NCBI GenBank assembly: GCA_963777355.1
Contig: CAVZQK010000010.1
Coordinates: 124,001-188,000 of the forward strand
Direction of reading: 5' to 3'
Source of the DNA: DATJHM01 sp963777355
GTDB taxonomy: Bacteria > Chloroflexota > Ktedonobacteria > Ktedonobacterales > Ktedonobacteraceae
DNA: 64,000 bases
Position numbers and translations under genes: made by a program. Shown piece by piece: positions 19,787 through 29,080 of the stretch (position 1 is the stretch's first letter; every line of letters starts with the position of its first letter). The notes under the pieces are model-generated. The model ran no database searches, had not been told where the DNA came from, and saw only the letters and a list, made by a program, of their open reading frames with translations.

Positions 19787-20318
19787 TTAGATTGCTAGCT
19801 CTTTCTGATAGTCTTTTAAGAGCTTACGTACTTTTGGATCAATTACAAACATACAATAAGGTTGGAAGCGATCTGCTCATAATAGTTTTTGTGGTAATCT
19901 TCCGCTACATAGAAATTTGTGAAGGGTAAAATTTGGGTGACAACTGGATTTTTATAGCTTCCGATCTTCTAATTCTGCTTTTGAGGCCAGTGCGGCCTGT
20001 TTGTTCTTCATTCTGGTAATAAATCCCTGAACGGTATTGGGTACCAACATCGTTCCCGCCGATTAAGTGTCGTGGGATCATGGACATGCCAGAAAATTTC
20101 TACTAGTTTTGCATAGGAGATACTTCTGGATCAAAGGTAATTCTAATCGCTTCTGCTGCCCCGGTACGCCCGGAACAGACTGCCTCATAGGTTGGGTTCT
20201 CGACTTTAGAGGCCGCATAACCCGGTTCAATGGATTGGACCCCTCGAAGTTTTTGTAGCGTGGCCTCAGTACACCAGAAGCATCCACCCGCAAGGATTGC
20301 GGTCTCATATTGAGCCAT
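19787..20318 (-). CDS. msrA: Peptide-methionine (S)-S-oxide reductase MsrA, frameshifted
   Basis: Repairs oxidised methionine using a catalytic cysteine. The N-terminal part (MAQYETAILAGGCFWCTEAT) has the GCFWC active site, followed by KLRGVQSIEPGYAASKVENP. ATG 20318 is preferred to one 33 bp upstream because the family starts so. A missing A near 20105 stops the frame after SPMQN. Other frames then carry LVEIFWHVHDPTTLNR, GNDVGTQYRSGIYYQNEEQ and ILPFTNFYVAEDYHKNYYEQ, ending KVRKLLKDYQKELAI at 19787. Further shifts lie near 20060, 20000, 19960 and 19850. All family blocks are in order, so the gene was once complete, or the sequence is poor here. Confidence 0.8.
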
Positions 20319-20475
20319 ATCTTTGCTTCTCTCTTTCTCTTGATCTACCATCTAGAACACGTCAGATGCCTCGCACATTCCTGCTGATCTTTTCTATTTT
20401 ACAATGCATTGACGTGAAATGGCTACTGAGGTTGCAACTGCTAAAGAAGTTCTGCAATATTGAGAAAGTTTTCGA

Positions 20476-21636
20476 TTATAAGGTTTGTACTCCCTCTTGT
20501 TCCTTTGTCGCTGGCTTCCTCTCTAATGGGAGTGTGAAATAAAAGGTTGCTCCCTGCCCTTCTTCGCTTTCTACCCAGATCTGACCATCCTGGCGTTTGA
20601 TGATCTCAGAGGCAATATGTAATCCCAACCCCAGTCCTGGCGTCTCTCGCATCTCGGTTTTTTCAATGCGATAAAATGGGTCGAAGATTTTCTTGCGCAA
20701 CTCCTCCGGAATGCCAGGGCCGAAGTCCTTTACGCTGAGGATGACATCAGTATCGCTTGCCTGCGTTTTTAGTAAAATATATTTGGATTGTGGTGCATAC
20801 TTCATTGCATTGGTGAGAAAATTGGTAATAACCTGTCCCACACGCATACGATCCCCCCAGACTTGCTGTCCCGTCTTCCCCTCGCTCTGAATAACCTGCT
20901 GCTCGCTTACTAGTTGGACCTCTTGCACTATCTCTGTCACCAGGGCGTCAAAGTCGAAATAGCTTTCGTGGAATTGCAACATCCCTCCTGCAAGTCTGGA
21001 TACATCCAGAAAGTCATCGACGAGGTCGGTTAGCTTTGTGATCTGCTGCTCCATCCGCAGCGAAAGTTGCACTGCCTGCTCGTCTGCTGCTTTGGCATGG
21101 CGTTTCCTCAACAGGTAAGCGTAACCTTTTAGACTGGTGAGTGGCGTTTTTAGCTCGTGAACGACCATGCCTATAAACTCGTTGCGCCTCTGTTCCAGTT
21201 CCCGGCTGGCGATCTGCTCACGCAGCAAGTGCTCACGGTCACGCTCGGCTTTTCTTCGTTCTATCGCATAGCGAATAATGCGGTATAATAACTCTCCCTG
21301 AAGCTGCTCTTTGGAGATGTAGTCGTCTGCTCCCGCCTGGAGCGCCTGTATGTCAATCTCACCTTCATTTGCCCCGGTGAGCAGAATAATCGGGTTTTCA
21401 TACCCCTGGCTACGTGCTTCTTTTAGCAACTCAATACCGTTAGACGCTCCTAGCCTATAGTCAAGCATACAGAGATCATGCTCTTGTGTCAGCATCGCGT
21501 TTAGCCCGGAAAGCGGCGAATGTTCCCAGATGACGGTGTATCGACCTCCGGGAATCTTTGTGAGTATTTTTTGTAGTAGGATATAATCATCCTCATCGTC
21601 TTCAATGAGCAGAATTATCGTTGGACGCCTCTCCAT
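20476..21636 (-). CDS. Receiver-histidine kinase hybrid
   Basis: 386-residue two-component protein. Residues 1-125 are a CheY-like receiver (IILLIEDDEDDYILLQKIL, phospho-acceptor in LCMLDYRLG, Lys region DDYISKEQL). A short coiled linker follows. The HisKA box VVHELKTPLTSLKGYAYLL has the phosphorylated His, and the HATPase boxes are VITNFLTNAMKYAP (N), KDFGPGIPEE (G1) and GLGLGLHIASE (G2). ATG 21636 is chosen for its AAAGGGAC site; an upstream ATG at 21678 lacks one. No membrane segment is present, so it acts in the cytosol, probably receiving phosphate from the relay encoded upstream. It overlaps the preceding response regulator by 35 bp and is the last gene of the three. Confidence 0.92.
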   Translation of the reverse strand: MERRPTIILLIEDDEDDYILLQKILTKIPGGRYTVIWEHSPLSGLNAMLTQEHDLCMLDYRLGASNGIELLKEARSQGYENPIILLTGANEGEIDIQALQAGADDYISKEQLQGELLYRIIRYAIERRKAERDREHLLREQIASRELEQRRNEFIGMVVHELKTPLTSLKGYAYLLRKRHAKAADEQAVQLSLRMEQQITKLTDLVDDFLDVSRLAGGMLQFHESYFDFDALVTEIVQEVQLVSEQQVIQSEGKTGQQVWGDRMRVGQVITNFLTNAMKYAPQSKYILLKTQASDTDVILSVKDFGPGIPEELRKKIFDPFYRIEKTEMRETPGLGLGLHIASEIIKRQDGQIWVESEEGQGATFYFTLPLERKPATKEQEGVQTL

Positions 21637-22096
21637 ATGTCCCTTTCTTGGTCTCGGCTGGCAGGGAGACAACTTCAAACCAGTATTTGCCCAGCGTCTG
21701 CATGACTTCTATCAAGCTGTCAAAGGTGACTGGCTTGGTAATAAAAGAGTTGACTCCCAGTTTGTAAGAGCGATAGATATCCTCTTCAGCTTTTGAGGTG
21801 GTAAAGACGACGATGGGAATCTCTCTCAGGTCCGGGTCGGCCTTGATCTCTTTGAGCGCTTCCCGCCCATCTTTTTTTGGCATGTTTAAATCAAGCAGAA
21901 TGATACCGGGACGCGGTGCCTTGCTAGCATCAGTGTACTCACCCCTATACTGCAAATAATCAAGTAGTTCCTCTCCATCGCGGACGCTTATAAGGTTGTT
22001 CAACAGCTTCCCTTTTTTCAAGGCTTTTTGCGTAAGCATTATATCATCTTCGTCGTCATCGGCCATGAGAATGAGAATAGGTTGTGCATTCATCAT
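21602..22096 (-). CDS. Single-domain response regulator (Rcp1-like)
   Basis: 164 residues, a stand-alone receiver of the type paired with phytochrome-like kinases (Rcp1 family). Acidic pocket ADDDEDDIMLTQKAL, phospho-Asp in IILLDLNMPKKDG, Thr/Ser in VVFTTSKAEED, Lys in FITKPVTFDSL. No output domain is present, only a 20-residue tail, so it passes phosphate or binds a partner instead of DNA. The start overlaps the stop of the upstream kinase (ATGA, 22093-22096), and its 3' end overlaps the next hybrid kinase by 35 bp. The three are therefore one translationally coupled unit. Confidence 0.93.
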   Translation of the reverse strand: MMNAQPILILMADDDEDDIMLTQKALKKGKLLNNLISVRDGEELLDYLQYRGEYTDASKAPRPGIILLDLNMPKKDGREALKEIKADPDLREIPIVVFTTSKAEEDIYRSYKLGVNSFITKPVTFDSLIEVMQTLGKYWFEVVSLPAETKKGTYGEASNDNSAH

Positions 22097-23871
22097 AAGT
22101 CTTCTATCTCTTTCATTTTTTGTTGGGTCATTGGGAGGCTAATCAGGAATGTTGCGCCCTCTCCAGGACTACTTTTCGCGGTGATTGTACCACTATGTCG
22201 TTCCACAATTTTCCGCACCACGGCCAGACCTATTCCTGTCCCCTCATAATCGCTTTTCCCATGCAGCCGTTGAAATACGGTAAAAATTCGATCCAGATAT
22301 TTCTCGTCAAAGCCAATTCCGTTGTCCTGTACGGCTATGACGCATACTTTCTCTGGCGGTGTTGCTTCTGACGCTGGATCGTCCTGGATTTCAGCACTTA
22401 CTCTGACGACTGAAGGTACTCCTGGTTGATGAAATTTGAGGGCGTTGCTCAACAAATTTTGAAACATCTGGTACATCTGCCGCCCATCGGCATCGATAAT
22501 GGGGAGTGGATCAGCTTCAATTCGCCCCTGCGTACTCTGGAGCCGGGTACTTAGATCATCTATGACTTGACCTACTACCTCATTAAGATCTATGGCGATG
22601 AATGGTACTGCTTTTGTCGTGACACGCGAGAAGGTGAGCAGGTCATCAATTAAGACGCGCATTCTGCTGGCTGCATTGCGCATTCTGCTCAGATACGCTT
22701 TACCATCTTCCAGCACATCTCCATACTCTTCTTCGAGCAGATTGCCAAAGGCCTGAATCTTGCGCAAAGGCTCTTGTAAGTCATGCGAAGCGACATAGGC
22801 AAAATCCTGAAGCTCTTGATTGCTGCGCTGGAGTTCAGCATTGAGATGTCGTAATACTTCTGTACGTTCTTCTACTTGCGCCTCTAGCGTGGCGTTCAAT
22901 TTCTGCATATCCTGCATCATTGTTGCTAGCCGCTCTTCGTCTTCTTTTCGCTGGGTAATATCTATATTCACACCAAGCATACGCAGGGGACGCTGCTGTT
23001 CATCATATTGGGTGACCTCGCCTTTGCCCAGCATCCAGTGCTGTGAGCCGTCAGGCCAGATTACACGGAACTCTGCGTTGTGCTGGGAATCAGTGAACAC
23101 TGCATTTTTTAAGTTTGTTTCTGCCGCCTCTACATCTTCTGGATGGATACGCTGCCGCCAATTTTCGTATTTTCCCTCGAAACTCCCTGCTGGTAGACCG
23201 TACAGCGCCTCTAATTCGGGGGTCCAGTAGATCTGATTTGTCTGGACGTTCCACTCAAAGGTGCCAATATGCCCTACACGCTGGGCCATTGTGAGGCGTT
23301 GCTGGTTCCTTTTGATGATTTCTCGCGCCTCTACCTGTTCTATCCCCAGTGCAATGCCGTTGGCGATGGTCATCATCGTTTGCAGGGCAAGCTCATTAAA
23401 TGGATGGCGGGCAAACATTGCCATGACCCCTATTAATCGCTCACCTATTAATAACGGATAGCCTGCAAAGGCGATCATGCCCTCACGCGTGGCCCATTCC
23501 TGGTTGGAGACACGGGGATCATCTTGCACGTTATTGGTTAGATGCGCCTCTCGTTCAGCCGCGATCAAGCCAATTTTAAATTTCCCCACTGGCACCCTGC
23601 CGTGAGGACCGTTTAAATGGGTGTACATTCCTGAACTGGCCTGAAGCTCTAATACGTTCTCCGCTTCGTTCAATGTCCAGATTCGTGCAAATGCTGCATC
23701 TAAATGTTTCACAAAAGCGTTTGTACAGGCGGAAAGCATAGACGCAAGCGTTTTTTTTCTGTTCAGTGCAATGCTGATCTCCAGGCTGAGCTTCCCTAAC
23801 TGCGCCTGTTGAGCAAGATACTCTTCCGTACTTCCTTGCTCCGTGTGAGAGGGATCGTGCGTATAGGTCAT
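22093..23871 (-). CDS. GAF-PAS sensor histidine kinase
   Basis: 592-residue cytoplasmic kinase. Residues about 25-180 form a GAF domain (HLDAAFARIWTLNEAENVLE, GYPLLIGERLIGVMAMFAR). Residues 190-310 form a PAS/PAC domain (GTFEWNVQTNQIYWTPELEA, RVIWPDGSQHWMLGKGEV, GVNIDITQRKEDEERLA). After a coiled coil comes the HisKA box VASHDLQEPLRKIQAFGNLL, of the phytochrome-like HDLQEPLR type, then NLLSNALKFH, VQDNGIGFDE and GTGIGLAVVRKIVERH. No conserved bilin cysteine or membrane helix is obvious, so the signal is likely a small ligand or redox cue. It leads the operon with the Rcp1-like regulator and the hybrid kinase. Confidence 0.92.
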   Translation of the reverse strand: MTYTHDPSHTEQGSTEEYLAQQAQLGKLSLEISIALNRKKTLASMLSACTNAFVKHLDAAFARIWTLNEAENVLELQASSGMYTHLNGPHGRVPVGKFKIGLIAAEREAHLTNNVQDDPRVSNQEWATREGMIAFAGYPLLIGERLIGVMAMFARHPFNELALQTMMTIANGIALGIEQVEAREIIKRNQQRLTMAQRVGHIGTFEWNVQTNQIYWTPELEALYGLPAGSFEGKYENWRQRIHPEDVEAAETNLKNAVFTDSQHNAEFRVIWPDGSQHWMLGKGEVTQYDEQQRPLRMLGVNIDITQRKEDEERLATMMQDMQKLNATLEAQVEERTEVLRHLNAELQRSNQELQDFAYVASHDLQEPLRKIQAFGNLLEEEYGDVLEDGKAYLSRMRNAASRMRVLIDDLLTFSRVTTKAVPFIAIDLNEVVGQVIDDLSTRLQSTQGRIEADPLPIIDADGRQMYQMFQNLLSNALKFHQPGVPSVVRVSAEIQDDPASEATPPEKVCVIAVQDNGIGFDEKYLDRIFTVFQRLHGKSDYEGTGIGLAVVRKIVERHSGTITAKSSPGEGATFLISLPMTQQKMKEIEDL

Positions 23872-24250
23872 TCTGCTCTCCTCAATCTACAGTTCCTGCG
23901 CCAATTTCTCGTGGTAGAAATAGTTGCTTTTATGGACCATTGAATGCTTTCCCTGAATGAAGTAATAAAATAAATCCCCCTGGTAATGAGGAACTGGAGT
24001 GTGCTGCAAATCTTGCGATGCCGCTGCTTATAACCAGCTACCTATCTCAATAGGAGTCTATAATGTTATACGTTACTGATAGGTCTATGGTCTCATATTG
24101 TTGCTCTGATTTTTTTCCTTTAACCAGAATAATTCTGTCCTTCAAGCCATCACTTCTGTCTTCCTGTCTTTTATGGGCTGGGTCTCCAGAGCGAGTGCCG
24201 ATAGAGGATCTGCGAATTGTGTGTGGTCGGCGCTCGCTCTGGAGACTTCC
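23872..24250. other. Intergenic region between the kinase operon and cobT
   Basis: Holds the kinase operon's upstream region on the right of its start, then a large inverted repeat next to cobT. GTCTCCAGAGCGAG plus GCCGA (from 24182) pairs with TCGGC plus CTCGCTCTGGAGAC (to 24246), a 20-bp stem with one G-T type mismatch and a 25-nt loop. It begins 5 bp after the cobT stop on the minus strand, so it probably ends that transcript, but it lacks a T tail on either strand. A plus-strand frame starting at 24063 behind AGGAG is judged spurious. Confidence 0.5.
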
Positions 24251-25340
24251 TTACTCTTCCACTTTTTCTTCTGCCTGCTCGCTCACTCCAGCTTCAGCAA
24301 ACGTCAACATCTCATTATGCGTCCTCACTGCACCCTCGATAAGCGACATCGCTAGCACTGCTCCGGTTCCCTCGCCTAATCTCAGATCTAGATTGAGTAG
24401 GGGGACCAGCCCCAGCTGTGCCAGTTGTAGCCTATGCCCTTGCTCTACAGAGGCATGCCCGGCAAAAAAATAGTCTTTTATCTGCGGATTCAAACTGGCC
24501 GCGACCAGCGCTGCCGCTCCAGAGATAAATCCATCGATGACAATTCCTCTGCGTTGGACCGCCGCCTCTAGCATCACTCCAACCAGTCCCGCGATCTCCA
24601 GTCCGCCTACTTTCATTAAGACATCTAATGGCTGCTCAGGATCAGGTTTGTTCACTGCAATAGCTTTTTGGATGACTTCGATCTTGTGCGCGAACTGCCT
24701 GTCATCAATTCCTGTTCCCCGCCCCGTTACCTGCTCGACTGGCTTCTTGAGCAATACCGCACTGATCGCACTTGAGGCGGTGGTATTGCCGATTCCCATC
24801 TCTCCTGTGGCAACCAGATCGCAACCCGTAGCCAGTTCTTGTTGGAAGACCTCTCGCCCAACCTGAATCGCCCTGATCATCTCCTGGCTACTCATCGCTG
24901 CCTCGTGCGCCATATTTTTCGTGCCGAATGCGATCTTTTTGCTTAGCAAGTTAGGATGATCCAACTCACTTGCCACACCGATATCAACCACTACCACTCT
25001 TGCCGCTATCTGTTTAGAGAGCGCATTAATGGCGGCTCCCCCATACAAAAAATTATAGACCATCTGTGGGGTTACTTCGGCAGGATAGGCGCTGACTCCT
25101 TCAGCCGTGACGCCGTGATCTGCTGCCATGATGATGACTACTTTTTGTGTGACCTGTGGTTTTACCTCACCGCTGATCCCCGCAAGCTGAATCGCCAGCG
25201 CTTCCAGCCGTCCCAGACTTCCTGCTGGCTTGGTTAGCTGCTGTTGCCTCTCTCTCGCTGCTTCCATTGCGGCACTATCCAAGTGGCTCTATACGCGCCG
25301 CTAGATCAAGGATCTGTTGTATCTCGCTTGTGTGTTGCAA
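24251..25340 (-). CDS. cobT: Nicotinate-nucleotide-dimethylbenzimidazole phosphoribosyltransferase, one-base insertion near start
   Basis: CobT activates the lower-ligand base of cobalamin by transferring phosphoribose from nicotinate mononucleotide. Motifs: LTKPAGSLGRLEALAIQLAG, AADHGVTAEGVSAYP, TGEMGIGNTTASSA, GRGTGIDD, and the catalytic Glu in RLGEGTGAVLAMSLIEGA. The family N-terminus is ARIEPLD followed by SAAMEAARERQQ. Here an extra T near 25276 separates the two halves. The true start is then probably TTG 25340, six bases after AGGAG, giving 362 residues. Translation from TTG 25282 would yield a shorter 343-residue protein that may still work. It is divergent from cobC-cobS-cobU, which complete the same nucleotide-loop pathway. 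Confidence 0.92.
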
Positions 25341-25533
25341 AATATACTCCTGATAGTGTTGTGGTCTTGCCCTGGCTATTTTCTCTCTCCTCATGCTTTT
25401 TCAAAAAAACTTGTGCAGAGAGCGAACAACCTTTATGATGAATGAGGACTGACTGTATAACTTGTTACAGTGTTATACCAACTCTACTATATCACGTTCC
25501 GCTTGTGCTATTTGTAGCCTGGAGGCTTTGCTT

Positions 25534-26241
25534 ATGACTGGTGATTCTCTCTCTCTTGAGGCGAATACTGGCTCGTTCCGCTTGTGGCTGGTGCGCCACG
25601 GGGCAACGACCTGGAATCTCGAAGGACGCTTTTGTGGAGAGAGCGATATTCCTCTCTCTCCTCTCGGCCTGGAGCAGGCTCTCTGGCTACGGGGCCAGTT
25701 GCAATCTGCCAGGATTATGACGATTTATTCCAGTGATCTTGTACGAGCACGCTTGACTGCTGAACTGCTTGCGCCACAATACCTTTCTGTTGCCGCTACC
25801 GCTTTATGGCGCGAACTGGCCTTTGGCCGTTGGGAAGGTTTGACCTATGCTGAGATTGCTGCCCTGCCCGAAAACGATCTGCGCTTCTTTACCGATTCTC
25901 TGCACTTTGCGCCCCCTGCTGGCGAATCGCTTCTGGACCTCTCTCGCCGCGTCCAACAGGGCTTTGCTCTGCTGCTTGAGGCTGCTCATGCAACTGCGCT
26001 GGCGGGGAATCGCCTGGATGATGTGGTCCTGGTCAGTCATGGCGGACCTTTACGCGTGCTTCTCTGCCAGCTTTTACACGTCCCTTTAGAATATCAGTGG
26101 CAGTTCCAGCTCGCTCCTGGTTCATTGAGCGCCTTTGATCTCTCTCTCGCTCCTGATGCGGTTTCGCCATTTGCTTCTCTTGCCTTGCTCAATCTATCGA
26201 TGCAACCTTCAGTGAAAGAAAACCAGAATGCAGAAGTATAG
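25534..26241 (+). CDS. cobC: Alpha-ribazole phosphatase (histidine phosphatase superfamily)
   Basis: 235-residue cytosolic phosphatase. LWLVRHGATTWNLEGRFCG holds the catalytic RHG triad, ELAFGRWEGLTYAEI the downstream acidic residue, and VLVSHGGPLRVLL the second His. In the phosphoglycerate-mutase-like family the nearest role by context is dephosphorylation of alpha-ribazole-5-phosphate or adenosylcobalamin-5-phosphate. ATG 25534 has GGAGG nine bases upstream; a longer frame from 25462 has no site. The end overlaps cobS by 14 bp and cobT is divergent, so the neighbourhood supports the name. By sequence alone other sugar-phosphate phosphatases remain possible. Confidence 0.85.
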   Translation: MTGDSLSLEANTGSFRLWLVRHGATTWNLEGRFCGESDIPLSPLGLEQALWLRGQLQSARIMTIYSSDLVRARLTAELLAPQYLSVAATALWRELAFGRWEGLTYAEIAALPENDLRFFTDSLHFAPPAGESLLDLSRRVQQGFALLLEAAHATALAGNRLDDVVLVSHGGPLRVLLCQLLHVPLEYQWQFQLAPGSLSAFDLSLAPDAVSPFASLALLNLSMQPSVKENQNAEV

Positions 26242-27091
26242 CCCTTTTTTTCAGGATATTCTCCGTCGTTTTCGAGCCGACTGGCGAAACTTTGCCGAAC
26301 CAGACCCGCATGGCGACCCCTGGTGGTTGCAGCAATATAAAGAATTTGTGGCGGCCCTGCGTTTTCTCACGACGCTCCCCTGGCCTGGGAACGCCCAACT
26401 ATTTCGCACTTTTGAACCTGAGCCATACCTGATTATGGGAAGCGCCTATTTCTCTCTTATTGGTGGCCTGCTTGCTCTCCTTTTAAGTCTTTTGCCGTTC
26501 ATTCTGGGAACTCATCTTTCTTCTCTTCTTCTCGCTGCTTTGTTGCTCGTGGCGCAGGTGTTGCTGACTGGCGGACTTCATCTAGAAGGTCTGATGGATA
26601 CCTGTGATGGTCTCTTCAGCGGACGCAGTACTACACGCAAGCTGGAGATTATGCGCGATAGCCGTGTTGGCAGCTTTGGCGTACTTGGTGCTGCTTGTGT
26701 TCTGATCCTTAAGTTTGCCAGCTATGCTAGCCTGAGTGCTCATGCTCTTCCCCTCGTGCTTTTCAGCGTTTTACCTGCCGCTCGTTGGGCCATGCTGCTT
26801 GCTGTTTACATCTTTCCAGATGCACGCCCCCAGGGTCTTGGTACCTCTTTTCGTCAAACGGTTACCCTGCCTCGCCTCGTCTGTGCCTCTCTCATTGCTC
26901 TGATCATTGCCCTGCTTGCTGCCCACCTGCTCGGACTCCTGATCTGGTTTGCATCTGCCGTTATTGCCCTGCTGCTTGCTGCCTGGATTACCCACGAACT
27001 TGATGGTCTCACTGGCGATACCTATGGTGCCATTGAAGAAGTCACTGAAATAGTTCTTCTTCTTCTCATAATTCTTACTGGTATCTTCTGA
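26228..27091 (+). CDS. cobS: Adenosylcobinamide-GDP ribazoletransferase (cobalamin synthase)
   Basis: Integral membrane enzyme that joins adenosylcobinamide-GDP with alpha-ribazole to form the cobalamin nucleotide loop. FVAALRFLTTLPWP is the family's opening motif. GGLHLEGLMDTCDGLFSG with the Asp-rich segment and RDSRVGSFGVLGA follow, then several hydrophobic helices and ELDGLTGDTYGAIEEVTE near the end. At 287 residues it is 30-40 longer than usual because of an N-terminal soluble tail (about residues 1-38). The start lies inside the 3' end of cobC, so the two are coupled. cobU follows after 92 bp. Confidence 0.94.
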   Translation: MQKYSPFFQDILRRFRADWRNFAEPDPHGDPWWLQQYKEFVAALRFLTTLPWPGNAQLFRTFEPEPYLIMGSAYFSLIGGLLALLLSLLPFILGTHLSSLLLAALLLVAQVLLTGGLHLEGLMDTCDGLFSGRSTTRKLEIMRDSRVGSFGVLGAACVLILKFASYASLSAHALPLVLFSVLPAARWAMLLAVYIFPDARPQGLGTSFRQTVTLPRLVCASLIALIIALLAAHLLGLLIWFASAVIALLLAAWITHELDGLTGDTYGAIEEVTEIVLLLLIILTGIF

Positions 27092-27183
27092 ATCTATCGC
27101 CTGAATAGTGAGGTGCGCAGAATACAAGGTGTCGATGCAATCTGTGTGATACGATTTTTGTAATCTACTCTGCGAGGGAAAAA

Positions 27184-27798
27184 ATGAAAGAACAAAACCA
27201 GCAAGCTCCTCTATCCCAATGTATTCTCCTTCTCGGCGGCGCACGTAGCGGTAAAAGCTCTTTTGCTCAACGTCTCGCGCTTCAAAGTGGTCGCAGTGTT
27301 GCCTATATTGCCACTGCGCAGCCGAGTGATAGCGATATGCGCCAGCGTATCCAGCACCATCAAGCTTCTCGCCCGCCTGCTTGGTATACTATTGAGGAAC
27401 CACTTGCTATCGCCCAGGCCGTACAGCAGGCTGCATCCCTGGCTGATGTCTTACTCCTCGATTGCATGACGACCTGGCTGGGAAACTGGCTGCTGGCTCA
27501 AGGTGAGCAAGATCTGGCTGAGTCTGCTGTAAGAAGTGCCTACTTGTATGAGCGCGTGCTGACCGAGATCGAGACTTTTCTGGAGCGTGTCGTTTTATTG
27601 TCTCCCACAAAAACGTTATTGATTGTAAGTAACGAGGTCGGCCTGGGGATCGTCCCCGCCTATCCTTTAGGTATTGTCTATCGTGATCTGCTCGGCCTCG
27701 TCAATCAGCGCCTCGCCGCTTTTTCTCAGCGTGTCTATCTGCTTATCGCCGGACTCCCTGTCGATCTTAAACGTTTGCAGGAGGAGATTATTTTGTAG
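27184..27798 (+). CDS. cobU: Bifunctional adenosylcobinamide kinase / guanylyltransferase
   Basis: 204-residue CobU/CobP that phosphorylates adenosylcobinamide and adds GMP. P-loop GGARSGKSSFAQRLA at residues 19-33. AYIATAQPSDSDMRQRIQHH with the guanylylated His in RIQHHQASRPPAW. LLLDCMTTWLGNWL is the acidic box and LLIVSNEVGLGIVPAYPLG the C-terminal signature. ATG 27184 has GAGGGA upstream. Third gene of the cobC-cobS-cobU run; its own gap of 92 bp could hold a promoter. The convergent MFS gene ends 5 bp away. Confidence 0.95.
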   Translation: MKEQNQQAPLSQCILLLGGARSGKSSFAQRLALQSGRSVAYIATAQPSDSDMRQRIQHHQASRPPAWYTIEEPLAIAQAVQQAASLADVLLLDCMTTWLGNWLLAQGEQDLAESAVRSAYLYERVLTEIETFLERVVLLSPTKTLLIVSNEVGLGIVPAYPLGIVYRDLLGLVNQRLAAFSQRVYLLIAGLPVDLKRLQEEIIL

Positions 27799-27802
27799 CT
27801 CT

Positions 27803-29080
27803 TTATCCTTGTGTATGGACATAGTTGCGTAGGGCAGGATAGCGATAGGCTAGCCAACCAATCATGAGAAAGGTAAGCATCCCACCTGTGAAAATGGTTA
27901 ATGATGTCCCTAGCGCCGCCGCTAACAGTCCCGATTCTACTTCTCCCAGTTGCGGCCCACCCATTGCCAGGATCATCTGGACCGCCGTCATTCGCCCGCG
28001 TAACTGCTCAGGCGTAAGATGCTGGCGAATGATGCCGCGAATCACTGTTGAGATCGTATCTCCAACTCCTGTCAGCGCGAATAGCACATAAGAGAAGAAA
28101 AAGATCGCCGACAGACCGAAGATTGCCGTTGCCAGACCATATAAGGCCACGCTGATTAAGAGTACTTTTCCCTGGCGTTGAATCGGTTTTCGGGTCGCGA
28201 GGATCACACCTGTTATCACACCGCCTATCGGTTGGGCTGTTGCCAGTAGCCCATAGCCTTGTGGACCCACATGCAGAATCTGATCGGCCACGAGTGGAAG
28301 CATCGTCCGTGCAGAGCTAAAGAACGTCGCATAAAAGTCTAGCAGCATTGTTCCCCATATCACCTGCGTCTGCCGCACAAAATGAAATCCGTCCAGCATT
28401 TTGCGCCACTCGAATGCTTCACGCTCTGTGCTCTGGACCTCTCCACGATATTTTATGAAGATTACCGCGATTAATACGATCAGAAAGGAGACCGCATTCG
28501 TCAGATAGACAAAGCCAATCGAAAACGTTGCCAGTAGTATACCTGCTATCATTGGCCCCAGAATGGTTCCTACTTGCCACAAAAGAGTAAATAATGTCGT
28601 TGCATTTGCCAGCTCCTCACGTGGGACCAGTTGGGGAAAAAACGCGGTCTGTGCTGGCTCGTTAAACGCCGAGATGCCCGCATCCAACGCCGTGAAGAGA
28701 TAAAGCAGTGGCAGGGTGATCGTACCGTCGAGCGTTAGTAGCCCTAATGTACCTGCACACAGGCACGCCACTACCTGTGACCACAGAATAATCTGTCTGC
28801 GATTCCAATGATCGGCCACCGCCCCACCTAGAAAAGCAAACAGAAAGATCGGTACAATACGCACGGCCCCTAATGTCCCCAGGCCGATTGCCTGCATATT
28901 TAATCCCAGATGCCATTGTTCCACAGAGAGCACAAATGATTGCCCCCGCAGCAGTTTATAGACATGCCAATTGACGCCAATTAGCTGCATCTGTGAACCT
29001 ATCATCGAGAAGAGCTGCCCCAACCATAAGAGGCGAAAATCCCGTTGCCGAAGTGCCGGAAGAAAAGTCTTCCTCGTCAT
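27803..29080 (-). CDS. MFS transporter (EntS/MFS_3 type)
   Basis: 425-residue membrane protein with about 12 predicted helices. The start LRQRDFRLLWLGQLFSMIGS and the loop AVADHWNRRQIILWSQ are typical of the EntS-like MFS group, which exports siderophores, macrolides or other hydrophobic compounds. TPEQLRGRMTAVQMIL in the second half is also characteristic. The start codon overlaps the stop of the MarR gene upstream by 4 bp, so the pair forms an operon in which MarR probably represses the exporter in response to its substrate. The substrate is unknown. It sits between the two cobalamin blocks without an evident link to them. Confidence 0.88.
   Translation of the reverse strand: MTRKTFLPALRQRDFRLLWLGQLFSMIGSQMQLIGVNWHVYKLLRGQSFVLSVEQWHLGLNMQAIGLGTLGAVRIVPIFLFAFLGGAVADHWNRRQIILWSQVVACLCAGTLGLLTLDGTITLPLLYLFTALDAGISAFNEPAQTAFFPQLVPREELANATTLFTLLWQVGTILGPMIAGILLATFSIGFVYLTNAVSFLIVLIAVIFIKYRGEVQSTEREAFEWRKMLDGFHFVRQTQVIWGTMLLDFYATFFSSARTMLPLVADQILHVGPQGYGLLATAQPIGGVITGVILATRKPIQRQGKVLLISVALYGLATAIFGLSAIFFFSYVLFALTGVGDTISTVIRGIIRQHLTPEQLRGRMTAVQMILAMGGPQLGEVESGLLAAALGTSLTIFTGGMLTFLMIGWLAYRYPALRNYVHTQG

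Noticed and set aside
22820..23230. Plus-strand frame opposite the GAF-PAS kinase
   Set aside because: Arg/Ser/Cys-rich shadow of the kinase.
24063..24473. 136-codon plus-strand frame with AGGAG before its ATG
   Set aside because: Most of it is antisense to cobT and the composition (Ser/Cys/Pro-rich) is that of a shadow frame.
25454..25475. TATAAC...GTTATA inverted pair between cobT and cobC
   Set aside because: Arms are only 6 bp with a 10-bp spacer; could arise by chance in A/T-rich DNA.
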